64,000 nt of DNA from Tessaracoccus sp. MC1865 (lineage in GTDB: Bacteria > Actinomycetota > Actinomycetes > Propionibacteriales > Propionibacteriaceae): NCBI RefSeq assembly GCF_017815535.1, contig NZ_CP072596.1, positions 1,426,001 through 1,490,000 on the forward strand, in the 5' to 3' direction. The position numbers and the translations under genes were made by a program. The notes beneath the pieces were generated by a model. The model was given only the letters and a program-made list of their open reading frames with translations. It was not told the DNA's origin and did not search any database. Every line of letters begins with the position of its first letter. Within the stretch, counting starts at the first letter, position 1. Of this stretch, positions 28,283 through 38,763 are shown piece by piece.

Positions 28283-31204
28283 GTGGCAAAGCCTCGCGTC
28301 CACGAGATCGCCAAGGAAATAGGTAAGACCAGTAAGGAACTGTTGTCCTGGCTGGGTGAAAACGGAGAATACGTCCGTGGCCCGTCCTCGACGTTGGAAG
28401 CACCAGTCGTGCGCCGCGTCCGGGAAGCATTCACCGCCAAGACCGATGCGCCTGCGCAACCCAAGCAGTCCCGTCCCGCACCGAAGGCAGCGGCTCCGGC
28501 CCCCGTCGTCGAGACACACCCTGACACTCCGGTGGCCACCCCTGGCGCACCGGACACGTCGGCCCCCGCCGTCGACGAGGCGCCCCAGGCGTCCGCACGG
28601 CCCCAGGCCGGCCCGCGCCCGGGCCCCAAGCCGCCCGCGGCTGCCCCCAAGCCGCCCGCAGCGGCCCCCAGGCCTGCTGCACCCGCAGCGCCTTCCGCTC
28701 CGGCAGCACCTTCAGCACCGGCCGCACCCGCGGCTTCCGCTGCTCCCGCTCCCGCTGCTCCCAAGCGCCCGGCCGCTCCGGCTGCGCCGTCCGCCCGTCC
28801 TTCGGGCCCGGCTCCCAAGCCCGGCGCTCCCGGCCCGCGTCCCCAGGCGCCTTCGCCCGGCCCGCGCAAGCCCGGCGCACCCCGTCCGGGGAACAACCCC
28901 TTCGCCCCGTCCCAGGGCATGGGCACCCAGCAGCGTCGCGGCCCCCGTCCTGACGGCGCTCCGCGTCGTGAGGGTGGCGCGCCCCGTCCGGGCGGCACCG
29001 GCGGTCTCCCGTCGGGTGTCCCACGTCCCGGTGGCACGGGCGGTCTGCCCGGCGTACCGCGGCCGAATCCCGCGATGATGCCCAAGCAGGCCAACCCGGC
29101 GCTCGGCCGCACAGGCGGCCGCGGTCGCCCGGCCGGTGGCCCCGGCGGTGGTCGTGGGCGTCCCGGCGCTGGTGCACCGGGTCGTCCCGGTGGCGCCGGC
29201 GGTGCGCCCGCCTTCGGTTCGGGCCCCATGGGCGGTGGCCCCGGTGGTGGCCGTGGCGGCGGCGCAGGCCGTGGCCGTGGCGGCACACAGGGTGCCTTCG
29301 GTCGTGGCGGCGGTGGCGCAGGTCGCCGTCGCAAGTCCAGGAAGCAGCGTAGGCAAGAGTTCGATCAGATGGAGGCGCCGGCAATTGGCGGCGTGCGCGT
29401 CCGGAAGGGCGACGGCCAGACCGTTCGCCTGCGCCGTGGCGCGTCCCTGACGGACCTCGCCGAGAAGATTGGCGTGGACGCGGCGTCGCTCGTACAGGTG
29501 CTGTTCCACCTGGGCGAGATGGTCACCGCAACGCAGTCGGTCTCAGATGACACCCTCGAGGTGTTGGGCGCTGAGCTCGATTACAACATCGAGGTCGTCT
29601 CGCCCGAGGACGAGGACCGCGAACTGCTCGAGAGCTTCGATCTCGAGTTCGGTGAGGATCTCGGCGACGAGGACGACCTGGCGGCCCGCCCGCCGGTCGT
29701 GACCGTCATGGGCCACGTGGACCACGGTAAGACGCGCCTGCTGGACGCGCTGCGGCACTCCAATGTCGTCGCCGGCGAAGCGGGTGGCATCACCCAGGCC
29801 ATCGGCGCCTACCAGGTCGAGACCGGTGTCGACGGCGCTGATCGCAAGATCACGTTCATCGACACCCCGGGCCACGAGGCGTTCACCGCCATGCGTGCCC
29901 GCGGCGCGAAGTCCACGGACATCGCGGTGCTCGTCGTGGCAGCTGACGACGGCGTGATGCCGCAGACCATCGAGGCGTTGAACCACGCCCAGGCTGCGGA
30001 CGTCCCGATCGTGGTCGCGGTCAACAAGATCGACAAGGAGTCGGCGGACCCCGTACGTGTGCGTGGCCAGCTCTCCGAGTTCGGCCTGGTGCCTGAGGAG
30101 TACGGCGGCGACACCCAGTTCGTCGACGTGTCCGCGGCCACCATGCAGGGCCTGCCGGAACTGCTGGAGGCCATCGTGCTGACGGCAGACGCCGCGCTGG
30201 ACCTCCGGGCCAACCCGGACATGCCGGCACAGGGTGTGGCCATCGAAGCGCACCTCGACAAGGGTCGCGGTCCCGTGGCCACCGTCCTGGTGCACCGCGG
30301 CACGCTCCGCATCGGCGACTCGATCGTGGCCGGCTCGGCCCACGGCCGCGTCCGCGCCCTGATCAACGACCAGGGCGAGACGATGACCGAAGCCCCGCCG
30401 TCGATGCCCGTCCAGGTGCTCGGCCTGACGTCGGTGCCCGGCGCCGGCGACAACTTCCTGGTTGTCGACGACGACCGCATGGCCCGCCAGATCGCTGACA
30501 AGCGTGAGGCCCGCATGCGCGCCGCCCAGCAGGCCAAGTCCGGCCGTCGCAAGACGCTGGACCAGCTGTTCGAGCAGCTCGAGAGGGGCGAGACGCAGGA
30601 ACTGCTGCTCATCCTCAAGGGCGACGGCGCAGGTTCCGTCGAAGCGCTGGAAGATGCGCTCAGCGGGATCGAGGTCGGCGAGGAGGTGTCGCTGCGCGTC
30701 ATCGACCGCGGTGTCGGTGCCATCACCGAGACCAACGTGTCGCTGGCCGCCGCGTCCAAGGCCGTCATCATCGGCTTCAACGTGCGGCCCACGCCGCACG
30801 CGGCCCAGATGGCGGATCGCGAGAACGTCGACATCCGCTTCTACTCGGTGATCTACTCGGCCATCGACGAGATCGAAGCAGCGCTCAAGGGCATGCTCAA
30901 GCCGATCTACAAGGAAGAAGTGCGTGGCCAGGCGGAGATCCGCGAGGTCTTCCGTTCGTCCAAGTTCGGCAACATCGCGGGCTGCATGGTCCTCGACGGC
31001 ACCATCAAGCGCAACGCCAAGGCGCGCCTGTTGCGTGACGGCGTGGTCGTCTCCGAGACGACCGTGGCCTCGCTGCGGCGTGAGAAGGACGATGCCACCG
31101 AGGTCCGCGAAGGCTTCGAGTGCGGTATCACGTTGACGTACAGCGACATCAAGATCGGTGACGTCATCGAGACCTTCGAAATGGTCGAAGTGGAGCGTGA
31201 CTGA
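28283..31204 (+). CDS. infB: translation initiation factor IF-2
   Basis: 973-aa GTPase that brings fMet-tRNA to the 30S subunit. An N-terminal IF2_N helix module (residues 1-52, [19 protein letters not shown]) is followed by a long Ala/Pro-rich then Gly/Arg-rich linker (about 55-350). A second IF2_N module lies near 380-430 and the G domain begins near 470 with G1 [24 protein letters not shown] (G3) and NKID (G4) follow, then domains II, III and C2. The actinobacterial long linker is expected. GAAGGAG precedes GTG 28283. rbfA overlaps by one base. Confidence 0.97.
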   Translation: MAKPRVHEIAKEIGKTSKELLSWLGENGEYVRGPSSTLEAPVVRRVREAFTAKTDAPAQPKQSRPAPKAAAPAPVVETHPDTPVATPGAPDTSAPAVDEAPQASARPQAGPRPGPKPPAAAPKPPAAAPRPAAPAAPSAPAAPSAPAAPAASAAPAPAAPKRPAAPAAPSARPSGPAPKPGAPGPRPQAPSPGPRKPGAPRPGNNPFAPSQGMGTQQRRGPRPDGAPRREGGAPRPGGTGGLPSGVPRPGGTGGLPGVPRPNPAMMPKQANPALGRTGGRGRPAGGPGGGRGRPGAGAPGRPGGAGGAPAFGSGPMGGGPGGGRGGGAGRGRGGTQGAFGRGGGGAGRRRKSRKQRRQEFDQMEAPAIGGVRVRKGDGQTVRLRRGASLTDLAEKIGVDAASLVQVLFHLGEMVTATQSVSDDTLEVLGAELDYNIEVVSPEDEDRELLESFDLEFGEDLGDEDDLAARPPVVTVMGHVDHGKTRLLDALRHSNVVAGEAGGITQAIGAYQVETGVDGADRKITFIDTPGHEAFTAMRARGAKSTDIAVLVVAADDGVMPQTIEALNHAQAADVPIVVAVNKIDKESADPVRVRGQLSEFGLVPEEYGGDTQFVDVSAATMQGLPELLEAIVLTADAALDLRANPDMPAQGVAIEAHLDKGRGPVATVLVHRGTLRIGDSIVAGSAHGRVRALINDQGETMTEAPPSMPVQVLGLTSVPGAGDNFLVVDDDRMARQIADKREARMRAAQQAKSGRRKTLDQLFEQLERGETQELLLILKGDGAGSVEALEDALSGIEVGEEVSLRVIDRGVGAITETNVSLAAASKAVIIGFNVRPTPHAAQMADRENVDIRFYSVIYSAIDEIEAALKGMLKPIYKEEVRGQAEIREVFRSSKFGNIAGCMVLDGTIKRNAKARLLRDGVVVSETTVASLRREKDDATEVREGFECGITLTYSDIKIGDVIETFEMVEVERD

Positions 31205-31644
31205 TGGTCGGACCCCGTAACGCGAAGCTCGCGGATCAGATCAAGGTCATCCTGGCCTCGACCATCGACCGCCGCGTCAAGGACCCCCGTCTGGGGTTCG
31301 TGACGATCACGGAGGTGCGGCTGACCGGCGACAACCGGGAGGCCACCGCCTTCTACACCGTCCTCGGCGACGAGGCGGACCGTGCGGGGAGCGCCGCGGC
31401 GCTGGAGTCTGCCAAGGGCATGCTCCGCTCCACGATGGGTCAGCAGCTGGGCATGAAGTTCACGCCCACGCTGGAGTTCGTCCTTGACGCCACGCCGGAA
31501 ACGGCGCGGCACATCGAGGACCTGCTCGCCCAGGTCCAGGCCCACGACGCCGCAGCAGCTGCTGCGGCGGCCGGGAAGGAGTTCGCCGGTGAGGCGGACC
31601 CCTACCGGAAGCCGCGGGACGACGAAGACAACGAAGAAGAGTGA
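31204..31644 (+). CDS. rbfA: 30S ribosome-binding factor A
   Basis: 146-aa KH-like fold protein needed for late 30S/16S maturation. The core shows [30 protein letters not shown]-type features in the first third and [21 protein letters not shown] further on. The Ala-rich and Asp/Glu-rich end after about residue 105 is a low-complexity tail. It overlaps infB by one base and truB by four (GTGA), so the three are co-translated. Confidence 0.95.
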   Translation: MVGPRNAKLADQIKVILASTIDRRVKDPRLGFVTITEVRLTGDNREATAFYTVLGDEADRAGSAAALESAKGMLRSTMGQQLGMKFTPTLEFVLDATPETARHIEDLLAQVQAHDAAAAAAAAGKEFAGEADPYRKPRDDEDNEEE

Positions 31645-32519
31645 GTAACGCGCAACCGGCCGTCCCCTCGGGCCTGGTGATCATCGACAAAGAGTCGGGG
31701 CTCACCTCGCACCAGGTGGTCGGCCGGTTGCGCCGTCTTCTGGGTACCCGCAAGATCGGCCATGCCGGCACCCTGGATCCCATGGCCACCGGCGTGCTCA
31801 TCCTCGGGGTCAACCGCGCCACCCGCCTGCTGGGCCATCTGGCCCTGCACGACAAGCGCTACCTGGCCACTGTGAGGCTGGGGCAGTCGTCGCACACCGA
31901 TGACGCCGACGGCGACCTCACGGAGGTCGCGGACGCGTCCGCCGTCACCATCGCGCAACTCCAGGAGGCCCTGGCCCCGCTCCGTGGTGCCATCCTCCAG
32001 CGCCCCAGCGCCGTCTCCGCCATCAAGGTGGACGGCAAACGTTCCTATGCCCGCGTCCGTGCAGGAGAGGCCGTGGACCTGCCCGCCAGGCCGGTCACCG
32101 TCTCCCGCCTCGACCTGTTGGCGGTGCGGCAGGTGGGCGCCCTCCTCGACGTCGACATCGACGTGGAGTGCTCATCGGGCACCTACATCCGCGCCATCGC
32201 CCGGGACCTGGGGGAGGCGCTGGGGGTGGGCGGCCACCTCACGGCGCTGCGCCGCACCCGCATCGGCGGCTACTCGCTCGACGACGCGGTGACGCTCGGT
32301 GACGAGCCTCCCGCCCTGATGAGCATGGCGGACGCCGCCCGGCTCAGCTTCCCCGTCATCGACCTGACGGAGGAGGAGGCCACCGACGTGGGTTACGGGC
32401 GCCCCCTGCGGCGTCCCGTGCCTGCCAGCCCCACCGGCGTCATCTCCCCGTCCGGGGAACTCCTGGCGCTGTACCAGCCCGACGAAGATGGCTCCAGGCC
32501 TGTTGCGGTGTTGGTCTGA
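31641..32519 (+). CDS. truB: tRNA pseudouridine(55) synthase
   Basis: 292-aa TruB enzyme, modifying U55 in the T-loop of tRNAs. The catalytic motif region [14 protein letters not shown] has the conserved Asp near residue 47, and [21 protein letters not shown] follows. [21 protein letters not shown] lies in the C-terminal half, with an extra actinobacterial C-terminal domain. GTG 31641 overlaps the rbfA stop. Confidence 0.95.
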   Translation: MSNAQPAVPSGLVIIDKESGLTSHQVVGRLRRLLGTRKIGHAGTLDPMATGVLILGVNRATRLLGHLALHDKRYLATVRLGQSSHTDDADGDLTEVADASAVTIAQLQEALAPLRGAILQRPSAVSAIKVDGKRSYARVRAGEAVDLPARPVTVSRLDLLAVRQVGALLDVDIDVECSSGTYIRAIARDLGEALGVGGHLTALRRTRIGGYSLDDAVTLGDEPPALMSMADAARLSFPVIDLTEEEATDVGYGRPLRRPVPASPTGVISPSGELLALYQPDEDGSRPVAVLV

Positions 32520-32521
32520 GC

Positions 32522-33448
32522 GTGCCAGATTTACCCAGTGTGGAGACTTCCGTGACTGAATCCGTGGTGGTGATCGGTAACTTCGACGGCGTGCATACAG
32601 GGCACCAACAGGTGCTCGCCGAAGCCGTCCGGGACGCCGACCACCCGCTCATCGTCGTGACGTTCTGGCCCCACCCCGTCACGGTCCTGCGTCCCGACAA
32701 GGCCCCCAAGCTGTTGAGCGACCTGCGCTCCCGCATCGAGCTGTTGAAGCACGCCGGCGCCCACGAGGTGCGGGTCATCCAGTTCAACGAGGAGGTGGCC
32801 AACCTGTCGCCCGCGGAGTTCGTCGACCGCTTCCTCGCACCGCTCCACCCGGTACGGATCGTCGTGGGCGCCAACTTCCGGTTCGGGCACAGGGCCGCGG
32901 GCGATGTGGAGACGCTGGCCAAGTTGGGGGCGGGCCGCTTCGAGGTTCGGCCGCTGCCGCTGTCCTCCATCGACGACGAGGTGTCGTGCTCCACCAGCAT
33001 CCGCTCGCATCTTGCGGAGGGCGATGTGGCCGCTGCGGCGCAGCACCTCGGCCGGCCGTTCCGGTTCCGAGGCGTGGTGGTCGTCGGTGACCAGCGGGGG
33101 CGCGAGTTGGGTTTCCCCACCGCGAACCTCACGGTCCCGCACGACATGGCGGTGCCTGCCGACGGTGTGTATGCGGGTTGGGTGACGGTCCTGGACGAAC
33201 CGGGTGCGGAGCCCATGCCGGCGGCCATCTCGGTGGGCACCAATCCCACCTTCGACGGGTCGGACCACCGGGTGGAGAGCTATGTGCTCGACCGCACGGA
33301 CCTCGAGCTGTACGGCTCTGAGATCGCCGTCGATTTCGTGGCACGGTTGCGGGGGCAGGTGCGTTTCGAGGGCATCGACGCGCTCGTGCAGCAGATGGGC
33401 GCAGACGTGGAGGCCACCCGTCGAGCGCTGGCTCAGTTGCCCCAGTAG
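32522..33448 (+). CDS. ribF: bifunctional riboflavin kinase/FMN adenylyltransferase
   Basis: 308-aa enzyme making FMN then FAD. The N-terminal adenylyltransferase has IGNFDGVHTGHQ (nucleotidyltransferase HxGH) and ISRST-like SCSTSIR; the C-terminal riboflavin kinase has GRELGFPTANL and AISVGTNPTFDG. GTG 32522 gives the family's usual lead of about 18 residues before the first motif; GTG 32552 has a better Shine-Dalgarno (GGAG) and is a real alternative. The 3' end overlaps the convergent TetR gene by 16 bp. Confidence 0.94.
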   Translation: MPDLPSVETSVTESVVVIGNFDGVHTGHQQVLAEAVRDADHPLIVVTFWPHPVTVLRPDKAPKLLSDLRSRIELLKHAGAHEVRVIQFNEEVANLSPAEFVDRFLAPLHPVRIVVGANFRFGHRAAGDVETLAKLGAGRFEVRPLPLSSIDDEVSCSTSIRSHLAEGDVAAAAQHLGRPFRFRGVVVVGDQRGRELGFPTANLTVPHDMAVPADGVYAGWVTVLDEPGAEPMPAAISVGTNPTFDGSDHRVESYVLDRTDLELYGSEIAVDFVARLRGQVRFEGIDALVQQMGADVEATRRALAQLPQ

Positions 33449-34026
33449 CAGATCGAGGCCCGCATCAGCGTCTCGTAGGCCGCATCGAGGTCCACGTCGT
33501 CCCCCATCAGGGAGTGGGCCAGGAGCCCGTCGAGCTCCAGCGTGACGAACCCGTGCACCGAGGACCACAGCTGGACGATGATCTCCTCGCCGCCACCGGT
33601 GAACAGTCCGGCGTCAAGGCACCGCTGCACGCAGCAGCGCAGGGGCTCGACTGCGTGGCGGGTGCGCTCCCGGATACCGTCCGGGGAGTCGCCGTGTCGT
33701 CGGCCGAACATCACTGGATACATCTGGGGGTGGGCGAGCGCCCATTTCCGGTAGGCGCATCCCATGCTCATCAGGTCTGCCAGTGGGTCATCGGTGGCCC
33801 GGACGACGGTGGAGGCCACGAAGCTCTCGATCGCACGCTCGTACACAGCGTCCAGCAGCGCGTCGCGGGAGCCGTAGAGCGAGTAGATGGCCGACGTCGA
33901 GGTGCCGGCGGACTGGGTGATGCGACGCAGGCTCAGCGCGGCTGGACCCTCGAGCCCGACGATCCGGGTCGCCTTCTCCAGAAGGACTTCAGCGAGTGCC
34001 TCGTCGTGCACCTTCGGGCGAGCCAT
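33433..34026 (-). CDS. TetR-family transcriptional regulator
   Basis: 197-aa repressor-type regulator. The N-terminal helix-turn-helix spans about residues 10-57 (ALSLRRITQSAGTSTSAIYSLYGSRDALLDAVY). The C-terminal ligand domain has the AHPQMYPVMFG motif seen in a large actinobacterial TetR subgroup (WHG/TetR_C_33 type). ATG 34026 follows AAGGGGAT. Neither neighbour is an obvious target. Ligand unknown. Confidence 0.85.
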   Translation of the reverse strand: MARPKVHDEALAEVLLEKATRIVGLEGPAALSLRRITQSAGTSTSAIYSLYGSRDALLDAVYERAIESFVASTVVRATDDPLADLMSMGCAYRKWALAHPQMYPVMFGRRHGDSPDGIRERTRHAVEPLRCCVQRCLDAGLFTGGGEEIIVQLWSSVHGFVTLELDGLLAHSLMGDDVDLDAAYETLMRASICYWGN

Positions 34027-34144
34027 ATCCCCTTGCCAACCAATCCGTCGTAGCACCAACCTGGCGCCGGGCGCCCTTCGTCGGGGTGCGCCGGTGGCTG
34101 CCAGACTAGTTGAGGGGAGAAGTGGCCCCACAGGGGGGTCGGCC

Positions 34145-34624
34145 TCAGCGCATCGTCAAGGACTTCTTGTAGACGGCGTAGTGCGTGCTGGCCTCGGTGC
34201 CGTCCTCAACCTGCTGCTCGGTGTGTTCCTCCACGAACAGGTGTTCGCCTGTGGGGTGGTACTCGAGGGACACGTAGAGGGGCACGGCCTTCTCGTTGTT
34301 CGGGTCCACCGCGAGGTACACGGCCTCGTAGCCGGCTTTCCGGGCCTGGTCCTCGAGCCACTCGCTCAGGGCCCGGCCGGCGCCGCGCCGACGGGCGTGC
34401 GGGTAGACCCACATGTTGCGCAGCTCAGGGGCGATCTCTTCGGACTTGAGGTCCAGGACGGCGGTACCGAGCAGCTTGTCTTCCTCCACAGCGACGGCGA
34501 AGAGCAGGTTGCCGGCTTCCTGCGCCTGGAAGAGTTCATCCACAAGACCGAGGTCAGGCCGGGCCTGGTGCTCACGCAGGTACTCCAGGTCAGCGGCTTC
34601 AACGCGGCGTACGGTGATGGCCAT
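34145..34624 (-). CDS. GNAT-family N-acetyltransferase
   Basis: 159-aa acetyltransferase. Beta-4 and the acetyl-CoA loop appear as LRNMWVYPHARRRGAGRALSEWL (about residues 68-90); VYLAVDPNNEKAVPLYVSLEY forms the typical C-terminal motif B. ATG 34624 has AAGGAG upstream. Located between TetR and rpsO, with its own transcription direction; substrate cannot be told. Confidence 0.82.
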   Translation of the reverse strand: MAITVRRVEAADLEYLREHQARPDLGLVDELFQAQEAGNLLFAVAVEEDKLLGTAVLDLKSEEIAPELRNMWVYPHARRRGAGRALSEWLEDQARKAGYEAVYLAVDPNNEKAVPLYVSLEYHPTGEHLFVEEHTEQQVEDGTEASTHYAVYKKSLTMR

Positions 34625-34715
34625 GAGGGCTCCTTTGCGAACGTGGTCTGCCCCCACCCTAGCGCGACAACGGGCGGCGCACCGGGCCTGACTGCGTTAG
34701 CGGGGGGACGCACAA

Positions 34716-34746
34716 TTAGTGTCCCACGGTGGAGCGGTGCTAAGGT
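34716..34746 (+). promoter_or_regulatory. putative rpsO promoter
   Basis: TTAGTG (34716-34721) and TAAGGT (34741-34746) with a 19-bp spacer, or TAGTGT with 18. The rest of the 34625-34838 gap shows no other clear signal. Confidence 0.45.
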
Positions 34747-34838
34747 AGCTCGGTTGCCGTAGATCGGCCACGGCCTAGTAAGAGCCCCGAACGCACCCGC
34801 AGCTGGGGCGCCGTGCAGCGAACCGGAAGGAGTCCCAT

Positions 34839-35102
34839 ATGGACGCCGAAACGAAGAAGAACATCATCGAAGAGTACGCGACCACGCCTGGCGACACCGG
34901 TTCGCCCGACGTGCAGATCGCCCTGCTGACGAAGCGGATCGCTCACCTCACCGAGCACCTCAAGCTCCACAAGGGTGACCACCACAGCCGTCGTGGCCTG
35001 TTGCTGATGGTTGGCCAGCGCCGCCGTCTGCTGAACTACGTGGCCAAGCAGGACGTCGAGCACTACCGTGCGCTGATCGCACGCCTCGGCCTGCGTCGCT
35101 GA
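34839..35102 (+). CDS. rpsO: 30S ribosomal protein S15
   Basis: 87-aa primary 16S-binding protein. Typical segments are [25 protein letters not shown] and [27 protein letters not shown] 34839 follows GGAAGGAG. Its transcript ends at a 16-bp hairpin, so unlike many bacteria it is not co-transcribed with pnp, which lies 3.7 kb away beyond putA. Confidence 0.97.
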   Translation: MDAETKKNIIEEYATTPGDTGSPDVQIALLTKRIAHLTEHLKLHKGDHHSRRGLLLMVGQRRRLLNYVAKQDVEHYRALIARLGLRR

Positions 35103-35109
35103 TTTCACC

Positions 35110-35146
35110 AGAAGGGCCGCCAAGCTATCGGCTTGGCGGCCCTTCT
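35110..35146. terminator. bidirectional terminator between rpsO and putA
   Basis: Perfect 16-bp stem AGAAGGGCCGCCAAGC / GCTTGGCGGCCCTTCT with a 5-nt loop (TATCG). It sits 8 bp after the rpsO stop and 13 bp after the putA stop; CTTTCT follows on the plus strand. Confidence 0.88.
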
Positions 35147-35158
35147 GCTTTCTCCGGG

Positions 35159-38100
35159 CTAGAAGCGCACCTTGTCGACCACGTGGGTGGGATGCCCGAA
35201 GCGGTGGTGCGTGATCGACACGGCCTGCTCCCGCACGTAGGGCAGGAGGGCGAGCCGGCCAGGGAGCATCGGGTCGCCGTCGAAGGCGGTGACGTCGATG
35301 GATCCGCGCACTGCCGTGAGCAGGCTGCGGGCACCGAGGAAGCGGACCCGCCCGCGGACCGCCCGGTCGAAGTCGTCCGCAGCCTGGGTCCCGTACGCGA
35401 AGCCAGCCTCCGACAACACCCTCACCAGGGTCTCCTCCGGCGCCGTGGCGAAGGAGAAGCGGGCCGGTGCCCCGGCGGCCAGGGCGGCCGAGGCCTCCCG
35501 GAGCACCGACGTCGCATCGGCTGTCTCCACGCGCACCGTGACAGGCGTGGGGAGGTAGCGCAGCACGTTGATCTCGACGGCGAGCGCCGACGGGTCGTGC
35601 GGCACCCCGAAGACCGTGCGGGCCGCCTCCTCGTCGGAGGCGACAGCCGCTGTCAGCCGGGCTATGTCGACCCCGTGGACAGTCTCCGCCCCGCGGAGCA
35701 GCCGTGCCAGGGGAGGGGTGGACACCGTGGTGTCGGTGGGGCGGTGGTCGACGGCGACCGCCCGGTGGGTGCCGAAGCCCGTGAGGTAGTTAGGGCCACC
35801 CGCCTTGCCGCCCGCACCCACGGCCGAGCGCTTCCAGCCGCCGAACGGCTGGCGGCGGACGACCGCGCCGGTGATCGAGCGGTTCACGTAGGCGTTGCCG
35901 GCCTGCACCCGCTCCACCCACCGCGCGACCTCATCCGGGTCCAGGCTGTGCAGGCCGGCCGTCAGGCCGAAATCGGTGCCGTTCTGCCACGCGATGGCCT
36001 CGTCGAGGTCCTGGGCGGCCATCAGCCCCAGGATGGGGCCGAAGTACTCCACCTGGTGGTACTCGCTGCCGGGCAGCACGCCGGCGCGGATGCCCGGGCG
36101 CCACAGGCGGGTGTCCAGCCGCTTGGGTTCGAGCAGCCACCGCTGGCCGGGCTCCAGGCGCGTCAGGCCCCTCAGGAGTTTCTCGCCAGGGGGTTCGGTG
36201 AGCGGCCCCATCTGCGCTGGGGGGGCGGTCGGCCAGGCCACCTTCAGGGACCGCACCGCGTCGAGCAACTGGCTCCGGAAACGCCTCGAGCGCGCCACGG
36301 AGCCCACGAGGATGCCCAGGGACGCCGCTGAGCACTTCTGCCCCGCATGTCCGAAGGCGGAGTTCGCGAGGTCTGCCACGGCCAGATCCAGGTCCGCCGA
36401 CGGCGTGACGATGATGGCGTTCTTGCCGGACGTCTCGGCCAGCAGGGGGAGGGCGGGGCGCCAGGAACGGAACAACTCTGCCGTCTCGGCGGCGCCGGTG
36501 AGCACCACGAGGTCGACCCGGGGATCCGTGATGAGGAGCTTGCTGACCAGCCCGTCGCCGACGATGGCCAGCTGCACCAGGTCCTCCGGGAGGCCGGCGC
36601 GCCAGCAGGCCTCGGCGAGCAGCGCTGCGGTGCGCCGCGCCGGGGGAGCGGGCTTGAGGACGACGGCCGAGCCGACGGCCAGCGCGGTCGCGACACCACC
36701 CAGCGGGATCGCGATGGGGAAGTTCCAGGGCGGGGCGACCGTCGTGAGCCGGGGTGGGACGTGCTCGGTGCCCGGGACGGATTCCTGGGCCAGCGACGCG
36801 TAGTAGTTGGCGAAGTCCACCGCCTCGGAGACCTCCACGTCGGCCTGGTCGATGAGCTTGCCCACCTCGTCGCCGGCCACGGTGATGAGGTCGCCGCGCA
36901 GGGATTCCAGTTCGACGGCCAGTCGGTGGAGTGCGGCCACCCGGTCGGACGGCGGCGTCCGGAACCAGGCCATCCCGGCCTTCCTGCCACGTTCCAACAG
37001 CGCGTCGACCTCGGCGACCTCGGTGATCGTGTGGTGCTGGAGGGTGCTGAGACCCAGCGAAGGGGCGGGTAGCCGGTCGTGGAGCTCGGCGGCCCAGCGC
37101 TGATTCTCCAGCAGCGCGGGGTTGGTGTCCTGCGCGTTGGTGAAGCCGCGACCCGGAGCGTGGCGGTCCTGGCCCGCCCAGCGCTGCGGAACGGGGTCGT
37201 CGAGGTGACCGAGGGCGGTGCGGAACCGCCGTTCCTCCAGGTCGAGGAAGGCCGCGTCGTGGCCGAGGCCGACGGCGCCCGACATGAAGTTCTCAGGCGC
37301 CGCGTTCTCTTCGAGCCTGCGCACCAGATAGGCGATGGCGGAGTCGTACTCGGCGCGAGGTACCACAGGGACGTAGAGCCGCAGCCTGCCGACGTCGCTC
37401 AACAGCACCCGCTGGAGTGGGGTGGCCATGCCGGAGAGCATCTCGATGTCCAGCGCGTCGGTGACGCGGCGTGCCTTGGCGATCTCCCAGGCCGCGGCGA
37501 GGGTGTAGACGTTGTGGCTGGCCGCCCCGGTGTGGAGGTGCGCTGCGCGCTCCGGCGTCAGGCAGAAGTCCAGCGCGCGCAGATAGCTCGCGTCGGTCTC
37601 CTCCTTCGAACCCCAGATGGGGTTGTCCCAGCCCCGCACCTCGGCGTTGACCCGCTCCATGGCGAGGTTGGCGCCCTTCACGAGGCGGACCTTCACCGGA
37701 TGACCGCCCGCCGCGACGTGTCCGCGGGCGAACTGGTCGAGCTCGCCGAGCAGCAGCAGCGACTCCCTGAGGTAGGTCTGCACCGCGACACCCGCTCGGA
37801 CACCCCGCAGCCCGGGTTCGGACAGGAGGGCGCGGAACACGTCGAGCGTCAGATGGAGGTCCCGGTACTCCTCCATGTCGAGGTTCACGAACGTGTCGTG
37901 CTCCTTCGCCAGGGAGAAGAGCGGCCGCAGCCGGTGGACGGCCTCGTCGACGGTGGCGCGGTGGGCGAAGGGCGCGTGCGGGCCGAGCACGGAAGACACT
38001 TTGATGGAGACGTAGTCGACGTCGTCGCGCTCGACCAGTTCCATCGTGCGGCGGAGCCTGCTGGCCGCGTGGCGCTCACCCAGCACCGCCTCGCCCAGCA

Positions 38101-38515
38101 GGTTGACGTTGAGATCCGCGCCGCCTCTGCGGAGGCGCGCCAGTGCAGGCCCGAGGGATCTGCCGAAGTCCACGACGAGGTCGCCCACCACGGCGGTGAA
38201 CGCGCGTCGCACCACCCCCAGCGCGGGGCGGGCCACGGGGGCCACCGACCGCAGGCCCAGCCGCAGCGGCGGGGGGAGGAAACGGGCGGGGCGGCGGGCC
38301 AGTGCCGCCAGATTGCCGGCAGCGACGGCGGTGTCCTCCGGCCGCAGCACGCCGTCGACGAAGTCCAGGGTGAAACGCAGACCGCCCGGATCCTTCAGCG
38401 CGTCCCCCAGCAGGGTGGCGGCTCGTGGTTCGGGGTGGTGGCGGGCCTCATCCGCCCACCGGCGCGCGGTGGAAACGGCCGCCTCGACAACGGTGGCCGG
38501 CAACTCAGGTGACAT
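35159..38515 (-). CDS. putA: bifunctional proline dehydrogenase/1-pyrroline-5-carboxylate dehydrogenase
   Basis: 1118-aa proline-catabolic enzyme converting proline to glutamate. The FAD-linked PRODH barrel covers about residues 60-440 (VKVRLVKGANLAMERVNAEV, EMLSGMATP). The NAD-linked aldehyde dehydrogenase domain covers about 480-960, with the glycine-rich VVLTGAAETAELF, catalytic Glu in LLAETSGKNAII and nucleophile Cys in GHAGQKCSAAS. There is no N-terminal ribbon-helix-helix domain, so it is not the self-repressing enteric type. ATG 38515. An AT-rich dyad lies in its upstream region. Confidence 0.94.
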   Translation of the reverse strand: MSPELPATVVEAAVSTARRWADEARHHPEPRAATLLGDALKDPGGLRFTLDFVDGVLRPEDTAVAAGNLAALARRPARFLPPPLRLGLRSVAPVARPALGVVRRAFTAVVGDLVVDFGRSLGPALARLRRGGADLNVNLLGEAVLGERHAASRLRRTMELVERDDVDYVSIKVSSVLGPHAPFAHRATVDEAVHRLRPLFSLAKEHDTFVNLDMEEYRDLHLTLDVFRALLSEPGLRGVRAGVAVQTYLRESLLLLGELDQFARGHVAAGGHPVKVRLVKGANLAMERVNAEVRGWDNPIWGSKEETDASYLRALDFCLTPERAAHLHTGAASHNVYTLAAAWEIAKARRVTDALDIEMLSGMATPLQRVLLSDVGRLRLYVPVVPRAEYDSAIAYLVRRLEENAAPENFMSGAVGLGHDAAFLDLEERRFRTALGHLDDPVPQRWAGQDRHAPGRGFTNAQDTNPALLENQRWAAELHDRLPAPSLGLSTLQHHTITEVAEVDALLERGRKAGMAWFRTPPSDRVAALHRLAVELESLRGDLITVAGDEVGKLIDQADVEVSEAVDFANYYASLAQESVPGTEHVPPRLTTVAPPWNFPIAIPLGGVATALAVGSAVVLKPAPPARRTAALLAEACWRAGLPEDLVQLAIVGDGLVSKLLITDPRVDLVVLTGAAETAELFRSWRPALPLLAETSGKNAIIVTPSADLDLAVADLANSAFGHAGQKCSAASLGILVGSVARSRRFRSQLLDAVRSLKVAWPTAPPAQMGPLTEPPGEKLLRGLTRLEPGQRWLLEPKRLDTRLWRPGIRAGVLPGSEYHQVEYFGPILGLMAAQDLDEAIAWQNGTDFGLTAGLHSLDPDEVARWVERVQAGNAYVNRSITGAVVRRQPFGGWKRSAVGAGGKAGGPNYLTGFGTHRAVAVDHRPTDTTVSTPPLARLLRGAETVHGVDIARLTAAVASDEEAARTVFGVPHDPSALAVEINVLRYLPTPVTVRVETADATSVLREASAALAAGAPARFSFATAPEETLVRVLSEAGFAYGTQAADDFDRAVRGRVRFLGARSLLTAVRGSIDVTAFDGDPMLPGRLALLPYVREQAVSITHHRFGHPTHVVDKVRF

Positions 38516-38592
38516 GCCTCATTGTTTCAAGGGCCCGTCGCAGCCGCGCCGAATCCGCCTATCTCGTGCCTGACGGCTAAGCTGTGCGGTGA

Positions 38593-38620
38593 CAACTTCA
38601 TAACAATGAAAAACAAGTTG
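38593..38620. promoter_or_regulatory. AT-rich dyad between divergent putA and pnp
   Basis: Outer arms CAACTT/AAGTTG and inner arms TTCAT/ATGAA form an imperfect palindrome in the most AT-rich stretch nearby. It may be an operator for putA; no regulator gene adjoins it. Confidence 0.4.
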
Positions 38621-38763
38621 CCGCCCAGCCAGGTGTCCGTCTGGTCCTCGGTAGTGGCTCTCGGGTGTTCTACCCCCGCGGGCCTCGATCGAAGACCGGC
38701 AGGCGCGGTGGGCAGATCCCGCCACGAGGGCGGGGCGGCAGCTCACATGAAAGGAGCCTGTCC

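Noticed and set aside
28174-29334. 386-codon minus-strand frame rich in Pro and Gly
   Set aside because: Antisense of the low-complexity IF-2 linker.
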